A stretch of DNA of 16,839 nt. It comes from Desulfurellaceae bacterium (lineage in GTDB: Bacteria > Campylobacterota_A > Desulfurellia > JAGGSF01). This document shows, piece by piece, positions 1 to 6,442 of the stretch. The stretch covers positions 1-16,839 of the forward strand of contig JAGMDW010000007.1 of NCBI GenBank assembly GCA_023128455.1, read 5' to 3'. Numbering within the stretch: the first letter of the stretch is position 1; each line of letters starts with the position of its first letter. Below the pieces are notes generated by a model. The model was not told the DNA's origin. It ran no database searches and saw only the letters and a list, made by a program, of their open reading frames with translations. Made by a program: the position numbers and the translations under genes.

Positions 1-3
1 CAA

Positions 4-789
4 GTGACAAGACATCTGGCTGTTTTTGTAATATTTATATTGGGGTTGCCTATTTTGTCCTATGCTCAACAGAATCCTTATGCACAAGGCGGCATAAAAA
101 CTTACACAACTGAACAGCAAACAAGGGATGTGGGGCAAAGTCAAGCAAATCTCATGCTAAAGTATGAAAACATGTTAACCAAAATAGGAGAATTAACAGG
201 CAAAATAGAGGAATTGAGACACAGTAATGAGTTGTTGCAGAATAAGACAGATAAGATGAATGTTAAAATAGGTAAGCTTGAAAATGAGATAAGTGTCTTA
301 AAGGGAAGGGCGCATGTTACAACAACAGTTGCTACTCCTCCCAAAATACCTGTTGTAACGACTGCTCCTTCCAAAATACCTATTACAACAAGCGATGAGA
401 AAAAGGCTGCCTATAAACTTGATGCCAAAAAAGCTTACGATAAAGCAAAATCAATATTTGATGCGAAAAAGTATGTGAAAGCAATGACTGCATTTAGAGA
501 GTTTAGTAAGAGTTTTCCTGATTCACATTATCTTTCTAATACTAAGTTTTGGATTGCTGAATGTTATTATAAGTTGGGTGAATATGATAAGGCGATATTG
601 GCGTATGATGAGGTAATAAATAACTATCCAAATAGCCCAAAGATGCCGGATGCTTATTATAAGGAAGGGTTGTCATTTATAAAATTAGGAGATGATATTG
701 ATGGGAGGTTTTTCCTGGAGAAAGTTATAAAGCTTTATCCTAATTCAGCTCAAGCAAGGGAAGCACGAAAGATTTTAGAGAAAAAATGA
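4..789 (+). CDS. ybgF: YbgF/CpoB-like periplasmic TPR protein (start uncertain)
   Basis: The protein of about 261 residues has the layout of the Tol-Pal accessory protein YbgF (CpoB), which in Proteobacteria links outer-membrane constriction to peptidoglycan synthesis in the periplasm. Residues 1-21 form a signal peptide with a hydrophobic core and a likely cut after SYA. Residues 45-100 are rich in heptad-like Leu, Ile and Met and look like the N-terminal trimerising coiled coil. Residues 104-130 are a Thr/Pro linker, and 143-258 hold about three TPR-type repeats (for example around AECYYKLGEYDKAILAYDEV). The GTG start at 4 fits the signal peptide, but no ribosome site can be seen and the frame stays open to the window edge, so the true start could lie outside. 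The gene overlaps dxs by ATGA. tolB and pal are not in view; they may lie to the left. The family assignment is firm for fold and layout, less so for exact function. Confidence 0.8.
   Translation: MTRHLAVFVIFILGLPILSYAQQNPYAQGGIKTYTTEQQTRDVGQSQANLMLKYENMLTKIGELTGKIEELRHSNELLQNKTDKMNVKIGKLENEISVLKGRAHVTTTVATPPKIPVVTTAPSKIPITTSDEKKAAYKLDAKKAYDKAKSIFDAKKYVKAMTAFREFSKSFPDSHYLSNTKFWIAECYYKLGEYDKAILAYDEVINNYPNSPKMPDAYYKEGLSFIKLGDDIDGRFFLEKVIKLYPNSAQAREARKILEKK
331..390 (+). repeat. Imperfect 2 x 30-bp tandem repeat in the ybgF linker
   Basis: Bases 331-360 and 361-390 match at about 23 of 30 positions in register, sharing the core CCAAAATACCT. They encode two ten-residue units, ATPPKIPVVT and TAPSKIPITT, in the Thr/Pro-rich linker between the coiled coil and the TPR domain. 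This looks like an in-frame duplication that lengthens a flexible spacer. Confidence 0.7.
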
Positions 790-2654
790 TTCTTGATCAA
801 GTAAACGACCCTCGTGACCTGCGTAATTTTTCCATAAATGATTTAGATATATTAGCTCAGGAAATAAGAGAATTTATTATAGATGTGGTTTCCAGAAATG
901 GTGGACATCTGGCTTCATCGCTTGGTGCCGTTGAGTTAACAATTGCCTTACATTATGTTTTTGATACCCCTCGAGATAAATTGATATGGGATGTAGGGCA
1001 TCAGACATATGCGCATAAAATTATCACTGGAAGAAAAGACAAATTTCATACCCTGAGACAATATGGCGGAATAAGCGGTTTTCCAAAAACGGAAGAAAGT
1101 ATATATGATTGTTTTAATACCGGTCATTCCAGCACCTCTATCTCTGCGGCGTTGGGAATGGCAGTGGCTAGAGACCTTAGAGGAACTGACGAAAAGAGTA
1201 TAGCTGTTATAGGGGATGGTGCGTTAAATGCAGGACTTGCCTATGAGGCTTTGAGCAATGCGGGAACAATAGATACAAATCTGATCGTTGTTTTAAATGA
1301 TAATGAAATGTCTATTTCTCCTACTGTAGGTGCCATAGCTTATCTTTTATCAAAAAAAATGTCTGGTCCTTTTTATAATGCCTTTAGGAAAGAAGTGGAA
1401 AAAATGCTAAAAGCAATGCCACTTTTTAATGAACCATTCTTGAAATTTGCAAAGAAATTAGAAGAATCTTTAAAGTTTTTCTCTCCTGGCATCTGGTTTG
1501 AAGAATTTGGTTTTAAGTATTTTGGACCAATAAAGGGACACAATATAACCGAACTTGTGAATATTTTTAAGAATGTGAAAAAACTAAGAGGTCCTATTTT
1601 AGTGCATGTAATAACCAAGAAAGGAAAAGGATATGATCCGGCTGAAAAAAATCCATCTGCTTTTCATGGTGTGGGAAAATTCAATGTAGAAACAGGCGAG
1701 ATATTCAAAAGCAATTCAACTTCCTATTCTTCTTCTTTTGCTGAAGCTTTAATGGATGAATTTGATAGAGACAAGACGGTTATAGCTATAACTGCAGCTA
1801 TGCTTGCGGGCACCGGTTTAGATAAAATAAAAAAGATCTATCCCGATAGGGTATTTGATGTGGGCATAGCAGAACAGCATGCAGTTACATTTTCTGCGGG
1901 GTTAGCTTCCAGAGGGATAAAACCTGTGGTCGTTATATATTCTACATTTTTGCAAAGGGCTTATGATCAGATAATACATGATGTCGCCTTACAAAACCTT
2001 AATGTAACATTCGCTATAGATAGGGCAGGGCTGGTAGGTGAAGACGGGGAAACACATCAGGGTGTTTTTGATTTAAGTTATCTTAGGGTTATTCCCAATT
2101 TTGTTTTAGCTGTACCTAAGGATGTGAGAGAATTAAAGAAAATGTTACATTTGGGACTGGTATATGATGGTCCTTTTGCCTTTAGATATCCACGCGGCGA
2201 AGCAGTAGATTTAGGAGAAAGATGGGATGAGCAATTTTCTATCGGTAATGCACAAATAATGAATAAAGGAAGGGATGCGGTAATTTTAGCAGCTGGCAAT
2301 ACAGTAGAAAAAGCGATGAATGCCATATCCTCTTTAAAGAAAAAGAACATCAACCCCACATTGATCAATATTCGTTTCATCAAGCCCTTAGACAACGAAA
2401 TTATCTTAGATGCAATTGATAAGGCGAAATTCGTAATGATAGTTGAGGAAAATGCATGCATAGGCGGACTGGGGGATGCCATTTTAGAGCTTATGTATCA
2501 TAATAATATACATAACAAAGTAATCAATCATATTGCGGTACCGGATAGATTTATAAAACATGGAAAGACAGAAGAGCTGGAAAGAAAATGCGGTATAACC
2601 GAAGAAAACATATACAACACATTGATCAACTGGTATAGAGTGGAATTTCCATAG
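786..2654 (+). CDS. dxs: 1-deoxy-D-xylulose-5-phosphate synthase
   Basis: Dxs is a cytoplasmic thiamine-diphosphate enzyme that condenses pyruvate with glyceraldehyde 3-phosphate, the first step of the non-mevalonate isoprenoid pathway. At 622 residues it is the usual length. It has the N-terminal HLASSLGAVEL block (41-51), WDVGHQTYAHK (68-78), the thiamine-diphosphate/metal motif GDGALNAG (143-150) with the matching NDNEMSIS (171-178), and the pyrimidine-binding block GIAEQHAVTFSAG with Glu363. It also has DRAGLVGEDGETHQG and a complete C-terminal transketolase domain. The ATG at 786 overlaps the ybgF stop as ATGA, with a weak purine-rich sequence upstream, so its translation is probably coupled to ybgF. 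The 3' end runs 29 bases into the convergent methyltransferase gene and no terminator is visible. Isoprenoids also supply the undecaprenyl carrier used by the wall genes nearby, though the two transcription units are separate. Confidence 0.97.
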   Translation: MILDQVNDPRDLRNFSINDLDILAQEIREFIIDVVSRNGGHLASSLGAVELTIALHYVFDTPRDKLIWDVGHQTYAHKIITGRKDKFHTLRQYGGISGFPKTEESIYDCFNTGHSSTSISAALGMAVARDLRGTDEKSIAVIGDGALNAGLAYEALSNAGTIDTNLIVVLNDNEMSISPTVGAIAYLLSKKMSGPFYNAFRKEVEKMLKAMPLFNEPFLKFAKKLEESLKFFSPGIWFEEFGFKYFGPIKGHNITELVNIFKNVKKLRGPILVHVITKKGKGYDPAEKNPSAFHGVGKFNVETGEIFKSNSTSYSSSFAEALMDEFDRDKTVIAITAAMLAGTGLDKIKKIYPDRVFDVGIAEQHAVTFSAGLASRGIKPVVVIYSTFLQRAYDQIIHDVALQNLNVTFAIDRAGLVGEDGETHQGVFDLSYLRVIPNFVLAVPKDVRELKKMLHLGLVYDGPFAFRYPRGEAVDLGERWDEQFSIGNAQIMNKGRDAVILAAGNTVEKAMNAISSLKKKNINPTLINIRFIKPLDNEIILDAIDKAKFVMIVEENACIGGLGDAILELMYHNNIHNKVINHIAVPDRFIKHGKTEELERKCGITEENIYNTLINWYRVEFP

Positions 2655-3246
2655 TTGTGTTATCCTGAGTATTGTATGTAGATTCTATAAGAACAGTAAA
2701 AGCATTCTTCTGAGGACTGCCATATATAGGCTTTAATCTCTTTATTCCAAAATGATATTTTCTCAATAAAATGAAGACATCCACTAATCTTTGAGGAGAA
2801 ATACATATATAAAAGAGAGCCTTTTCCTTAAGGAGAATACATGTTTCCTTGATAATGCCTTCCAACTGTTCAATTTTACAAGAGCGAGCAAGTTGTCTCT
2901 GTATATAAGGGGAAATGCGGCTTTTCTTTTCATCAAAATAGGGGGGATTACATACAACAAGGTCTATTGTATTTGGTGCAATAAACTTATGAGCATCCTC
3001 TATCCAACATTGAATGGCAGATATATTGTTTATTTCTTTTTCCTGTATATTTGTCTCTAATTTTTGAAAGCTTTCTTTTTCACATTCTATAGCAAAGATC
3101 TTGGACTTTGGAAAACTGGCGGATAGAAGAATAGAAATAATACCACAACCTGCACCCAAATCCACTATTGTTTTATAATCTTTATTTTTTATAAAATCTT
3201 TTAATAAAAAGGGTTCTTCAGAAAACCTGTATTTTCCCTGCTGCAT
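2626..3246 (-). CDS. TrmN6-like tRNA(adenine-N6)-methyltransferase family protein
   Basis: This is a Rossmann-fold SAM-dependent methyltransferase of 206 residues. It shows motif I DLGAGCG (29-35), an acidic residue ending the second strand (AIE, 52-54), and the N6-adenine methylase signature NPPY (100-103) within DLVVCNPPYF. The N-terminal YRFSEEPFLL resembles the GYRFxxDxxLL block of the YfiC/TrmN6 group, which methylates A37 of tRNA1(Val) in E. coli. The actual substrate here is an inference. Only a couple of residues precede that block, fewer than usual, and the in-frame stop at 3268-3270 leaves ATG at 3246 as the only normal start. No clear ribosome site precedes it. It is the last gene of the minus-strand operon, 24 bases after lpxC, and overlaps the 3' end of dxs tail to tail. 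Confidence 0.8.
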   Translation of the reverse strand: MQQGKYRFSEEPFLLKDFIKNKDYKTIVDLGAGCGIISILLSASFPKSKIFAIECEKESFQKLETNIQEKEINNISAIQCWIEDAHKFIAPNTIDLVVCNPPYFDEKKSRISPYIQRQLARSCKIEQLEGIIKETCILLKEKALFYICISPQRLVDVFILLRKYHFGIKRLKPIYGSPQKNAFTVLIESTYNTQDNTTMEIPLYTS

Positions 3247-3252
3247 AGAAAG

Positions 3253-3267
3253 TTTACATAATGTAAA
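3253..3267. promoter_or_regulatory. 15-bp perfect palindrome between lpxC and the methyltransferase gene
   Basis: TTTACAT and ATGTAAA face each other around a single base in the 24-base gap, the largest gap in the minus-strand operon. One base allows no hairpin loop at full pairing, and no T-run follows on either strand, so it is not a standard terminator. It could be a protein-binding site or a short RNA hairpin near the start codon, or chance in AT-rich DNA. Function unknown. Confidence 0.35.
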
Positions 3268-3270
3268 TTA

Positions 3271-4182
3271 TCAGAAGTTAAATTCTTTCTGCAAATTTAC
3301 ACCCTGCAAGACAAAATCTTCTTTCGCTGTTTGATTAACTAAGCACCAGGCATCCGGATATTCAATTAGTTTTTTTGCAATTTTATTATTTAATGTATGT
3401 CCAGATTTGTAAGCAATAAATCTGCCTCTTATATCATACCATAATTGAGATATGTCACCTATTGCATCTAAAATTTTATGCCTTACGAATTCGTCTTCGT
3501 ATCGCAAGCCATCCTCATTGAGTATTTTATATTTATCTACAACTACAGCATTATCCAATGACCCGCCCAAAGCTAAACTATGTGATTGAAGGTATTCAAC
3601 ATCTTCCAAAAAACCAAATGTTCTTGCACTACTGATCTCGTTTATAAATGTTTTTTCATTGATGTTAATGTTCATCTTTTGTCTACTAATTATAGAGTGA
3701 TTAAAGTTTATCGCATAACTAACCTTAAAACCTCTGTCTGGAACCATAGCTACGAATTTTCCATTTTCTCTTATATATACCGCTTTCTTGAGGATAAGCA
3801 TAGGTTTTGGTTTATCTTGTTTTCTAATACCCGCATTTTTTATGATATAGACAAAAGGAGAAGCACTGCCATCCATAATGGGGATTTCTTCGTTGTTGAT
3901 CTCTACCAACACATTATCTATCTTTAGCGCCCACAATGCGGCAACTAAATGTTCCACTGTTCTCACAACTACGCCGTTTTCTCCTATTGTAGTTGACAAT
4001 TTAGTACTAACCACACTGTTAGGTTTGAATCTTATTGTTGGGATGTGAGGAAGATCGACCCTTACAAATTGTACGCCACTATTTTCTACAGCGGGTTTTA
4101 GCTTTATAGTAACCTTCTTGCCAGAGTGAAGACCAATGCCCGTAATTTTTGTCTCATGTTTTATGGTTTGTTGTTTTCTCAT
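3271..4182 (-). CDS. lpxC: UDP-3-O-acyl-N-acetylglucosamine deacetylase
   Basis: LpxC is the zinc enzyme that removes acetate from UDP-3-O-acyl-GlcNAc, the committed step of lipid A synthesis, in the cytoplasm. The 303-residue length is normal. Visible landmarks are the N-terminal TGIGLHSG block (14-21), TVEHLVAAL with Glu77 and zinc ligand His78, and EIPIMDGSASPFV (99-111). RHKILDAIGD carries zinc ligands His235 and Asp239, and KSGHTLNN carries catalytic His262. These line up with Glu78, His79, His238, Asp242 and His265 of E. coli LpxC. The ATG at 4182 has a strong AAGGAG site and overlaps the carA stop as ATGA. In E. coli lpxC also follows ftsZ; here plsY, two DUF507 genes and carA come between. 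Its presence shows the host makes an outer membrane with lipid A. Confidence 0.97.
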   Translation of the reverse strand: MRKQQTIKHETKITGIGLHSGKKVTIKLKPAVENSGVQFVRVDLPHIPTIRFKPNSVVSTKLSTTIGENGVVVRTVEHLVAALWALKIDNVLVEINNEEIPIMDGSASPFVYIIKNAGIRKQDKPKPMLILKKAVYIRENGKFVAMVPDRGFKVSYAINFNHSIISRQKMNININEKTFINEISSARTFGFLEDVEYLQSHSLALGGSLDNAVVVDKYKILNEDGLRYEDEFVRHKILDAIGDISQLWYDIRGRFIAYKSGHTLNNKIAKKLIEYPDAWCLVNQTAKEDFVLQGVNLQKEFNF

Positions 4183-5312
4183 TTGTTACTCCTTTCCTCG
4201 ACCATCGCGTAAAACTTGTTAAACAATGTTTGTGTGTCATGCGGACCAGGAGAGTTTTCCGGGTGATATTGAACGGAAAATATAGGCAGGTTTTTATGTT
4301 TCATTCCTTCTACCGTCCCATCGTTTAAATTTATATGTGTAGTCTCAAACCCTTTTTTCATAGCATCTTTTTCATCTATTGCATAGTTGTGATTCTGAGC
4401 TGTTATATCTATTTTGCCTGTTTTTATATCCTTTACAGGTTGATTTCCTCCATGATGACCGAATTTCATTTTGAGTATTTTTATATTGAAAACACGGGCA
4501 ATAATTTGATGTCCAAAACATATGCCCATTGTGGGAAAATGTAATGCCAGTTGTTTTAAGTTTTCAATATATTTTTGACCAATGCTATTGGGGTCTCCAG
4601 GACCATTAGAGAGAAGTATCGCATCTACCTTTTGTTTTTTTACCTCTTCCCATTTTGTGTATGCAGGAAATACATACACATCAAACCCTACATTCCACAG
4701 GTGCCTTAATATGTTTTTCTTTATTCCAAAATCGTATACAGCTATCTTTTTTCTTTCTTTAATGTTTGATGTATTTTTAAATCCTCTATATGCTGTCCAT
4801 AATCCCTCTTTCCATCTATAGGGTTCCTTGCAGGTTACATATTGCACCAGATCTCTTCCTACAATATCTGGGTATGCCTTTAATGTTTTAGTAAGCTGTC
4901 TTATATCGTCTGTTTCACTGGATATTATACCTTTTAAGGAACCATAATTTCTTATGACTTTGGTGAGTTTTCTTGTATCTATATTGCTAATTCCCACGAC
5001 ATTATGAGATTTAAGAAAATCATCAAGTGTGTTCTTTGCTCGGAAATTGGAAGGAACTTGCCAATTTTCCTTAATTATAAATCCTTGCGCCCATATCTCT
5101 GACGATTCAACATCTTCTTCGTTTATGCCATAATTCCCAATTTCCGGATAGGTCATAGTGATAATTTGCCCTTTATATGATGGATCGGTAAGTATTTCCT
5201 GATATCCTGTCATACTGGTATTAAATATAACTTCACCCACCGTTGTTCCTTTTTTACCGAGAAGTTTTCCTTCCCATACTTTTCTATTTTCCAAAACAAG
5301 CACCGCTTTCAT
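4179..5312 (-). CDS. carA: Carbamoyl-phosphate synthase small subunit
   Basis: CarA is the glutamine amidotransferase subunit that supplies ammonia to CarB for carbamoyl phosphate, used in arginine and pyrimidine synthesis. The 377-residue length is typical. The N-terminal CarA domain starts EGKLLGKKGTTVGEVIFNTS and includes TGYQEILTDPSYKGQI. The class I glutaminase domain shows LLSNGPGDP (233-241), the nucleophile Cys265 in MGICFGHQ, and the His350/Glu352 pair in QYHPENSPGPHD, so the triad is complete. It begins one base after the upstream DUF507 stop, without an obvious ribosome site, which suggests coupled translation. It overlaps lpxC by ATGA. carB, often its immediate neighbour, is absent: lpxC follows directly. 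Confidence 0.97.
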   Translation of the reverse strand: MKAVLVLENRKVWEGKLLGKKGTTVGEVIFNTSMTGYQEILTDPSYKGQIITMTYPEIGNYGINEEDVESSEIWAQGFIIKENWQVPSNFRAKNTLDDFLKSHNVVGISNIDTRKLTKVIRNYGSLKGIISSETDDIRQLTKTLKAYPDIVGRDLVQYVTCKEPYRWKEGLWTAYRGFKNTSNIKERKKIAVYDFGIKKNILRHLWNVGFDVYVFPAYTKWEEVKKQKVDAILLSNGPGDPNSIGQKYIENLKQLALHFPTMGICFGHQIIARVFNIKILKMKFGHHGGNQPVKDIKTGKIDITAQNHNYAIDEKDAMKKGFETTHINLNDGTVEGMKHKNLPIFSVQYHPENSPGPHDTQTLFNKFYAMVEERSNK

Positions 5313-5313
5313 T

Positions 5314-5589
5314 TTATAACATTTTCTTGTTTATTTCCACTTCTAATAGCCTACCGTATGTTACTTCCCACTCTGCACTGCCAGGTATGAGTTTTTTCAT
5401 CTGTTCAATCTTTTTCATAACCGTTTCATGTACTTCATCCTCTAAAGAAAAATAACTTTCTATAATCTGTTCTGTATTTTCTCTTATTATACTTTCATCT
5501 ACCAAATATGAACATGCATTTTCTTTTTTAAGTTTTTCTACAATCATTCTGGACAGTTTTCTTGTTCTGTCCTTACTATATCTTCTCAC
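5314..5589 (-). CDS. DUF507 family protein, second of a tandem pair
   Basis: This small, charged, apparently all-helical protein has 91 residues and matches DUF507 proteins as I know them in length and in its N-terminal block (SRMIVEKLKKE). DUF507 has no established function that I know of. No signal peptide or membrane segment is visible, so it is probably cytoplasmic. It aligns end to end with the upstream DUF507 protein (IVEKLKKE with IVNKLIKEG, then a charged helical middle), so the two are diverged paralogues. It starts with GTG, overlapping the upstream stop as GTGA, and ends one base before carA. Its ribosome site is weak, in keeping with coupled translation. A joint role with its partner is inference from their pairing. 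Confidence 0.75.
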   Translation of the reverse strand: MRRYSKDRTRKLSRMIVEKLKKENACSYLVDESIIRENTEQIIESYFSLEDEVHETVMKKIEQMKKLIPGSAEWEVTYGRLLEVEINKKML

Positions 5590-5867
5590 AATATAAAGTT
5601 CTCTTTCTTTGCTATTTTTCTCTTAGCCATAGTAAACAATCTCGATTGATTAATCTGTTCCCCTTCGATCTGGTCTTTAAATTGTTTCAACAATTCTCTG
5701 GTTTCCTGTTCTATTTCCCTCTCCTTGTCTGCATTTTCCTTCAACACCTGTGCGACAAGTCCTTTTATTGCAGATCTTTCTTTCTTTAAATGAATAAACC
5801 CTTCTTTTATCAATTTGTTTACTATTTTATCTGCTATAAAATCTATTTCTCTCGTTTTCAGTGTCAT
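5586..5867 (-). CDS. DUF507 family protein, first of a tandem pair
   Basis: The protein is 93 residues from the ATG at 5867, beginning MTLKTREIDFIADKIVNKL. The frame is open further upstream to 5993, but that stretch runs through the end of plsY. The start at 5867 overlaps the plsY stop as ATGA, has a GGGAG site nine bases upstream, and gives the usual DUF507 length, so I chose it. The middle (about 35-65) is a long run rich in Glu, Lys and Arg, likely helical or coiled coil. No function is known. It is paralogous to the next gene and overlaps it by GTGA, and the two could form a heterodimer. Position between a phospholipid gene and carA gives only a weak hint of any envelope role. Confidence 0.78.
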   Translation of the reverse strand: MTLKTREIDFIADKIVNKLIKEGFIHLKKERSAIKGLVAQVLKENADKEREIEQETRELLKQFKDQIEGEQINQSRLFTMAKRKIAKKENFIL

Positions 5868-6442
5868 GATTGCAGTCTCCCTTCTTTTTTTGATATCAAT
5901 CTTTTTATGTTCGGAAGATGCTTTATTATCATAAGCACACACAAAAAAGATATAGCACAATTTATCATAACTGCTGAAGGATAGAGAACCCACACTAAAG
6001 CAGAAGTTGCAGCATAGGAGATCAATGCACTAAGAGAAGAGAAACGAAACAGGAGAAAAATAATTATCCACAAAAACAAACCTATGCAAGCGGCAATAGG
6101 CACTGCAACAAGTGAAACACCATAGGTTGTAGCTACCCCCTTCCCCCCTTTGAATCTTAGAAAAACGGAAAAATCATGTCCCAAGACAACCGAAATGAGA
6201 CTGACAAACAATGCTTGAGGCATACAAGTAAAGGTAAGAAAAGCAGCACATACACCTTTAAGCATATCCAATATAAGCACAATCAACCCTTCTTTTTTTC
6301 CTACTGAGCGGAAAATATTGGTAGCACCAATATTCCCACTGCCAGATTTTCTAATATCTATTCCTTTTTTCTTAGCGGCAATAAAACCAAAAGGTATACT
6401 TCCAATAATATAAGAGTATAAAAAGACAAGCAGAAAATTCAC
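5864..6442 (-). CDS. plsY: Glycerol-3-phosphate acyltransferase (acyl-phosphate dependent)
   Basis: PlsY is an integral inner-membrane enzyme that moves an acyl group from acyl phosphate to glycerol 3-phosphate, making lysophosphatidate, the first step of phospholipid synthesis. The 192-residue protein has several hydrophobic spans (roughly 2-22, 53-75, 77-88, 108-135 and 140-172). It also has the family's cytoplasmic motifs: GSGNIGATN (34-42) and the glycine-rich GHDFSVFLRFKGGKGVAT (88-105). The start is GTG, overlapping the ftsZ stop as GTGA, with an AGGGA-type site upstream. It overlaps the first DUF507 gene by ATGA. The partner plsX is not in the window. Confidence 0.95.
   Translation of the reverse strand: MNFLLVFLYSYIIGSIPFGFIAAKKKGIDIRKSGSGNIGATNIFRSVGKKEGLIVLILDMLKGVCAAFLTFTCMPQALFVSLISVVLGHDFSVFLRFKGGKGVATTYGVSLVAVPIAACIGLFLWIIIFLLFRFSSLSALISYAATSALVWVLYPSAVMINCAISFLCVLMIIKHLPNIKRLISKKEGRLQS
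5877..5881 (-). promoter_or_regulatory. Ribosome binding site fixing the start of the first DUF507 gene
   Basis: GGGAG on the minus strand lies nine bases before the ATG at 5867. It supports this internal start over the upstream in-frame ATG at 5993, which lies deep inside plsY. Confidence 0.6.

Noticed and set aside
2655..3270. Intrinsic terminator for dxs or for the minus-strand operon
   Set aside because: I looked for a GC-rich stem followed by a T-run near 2655 and near the 3253-3267 palindrome and found none that qualifies.
3586..3927. Plus-strand open frame of 113 codons opposite lpxC
   Set aside because: It lies wholly within the antisense of a clear lpxC gene, has Cys- and Phe-rich composition typical of shadow frames, and has no convincing promoter or ribosome site.
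3993..3998. TTGACA on the plus strand inside lpxC (antisense promoter)
   Set aside because: No -10-like hexamer at normal spacing and no plus-strand gene to serve.
5868..5993. Longer form of the first DUF507 gene starting at 5993
   Set aside because: The extra 42 residues come from reading the end of plsY in another frame. The ATG at 5867 has a ribosome site, gives family length and overlaps the plsY stop neatly.
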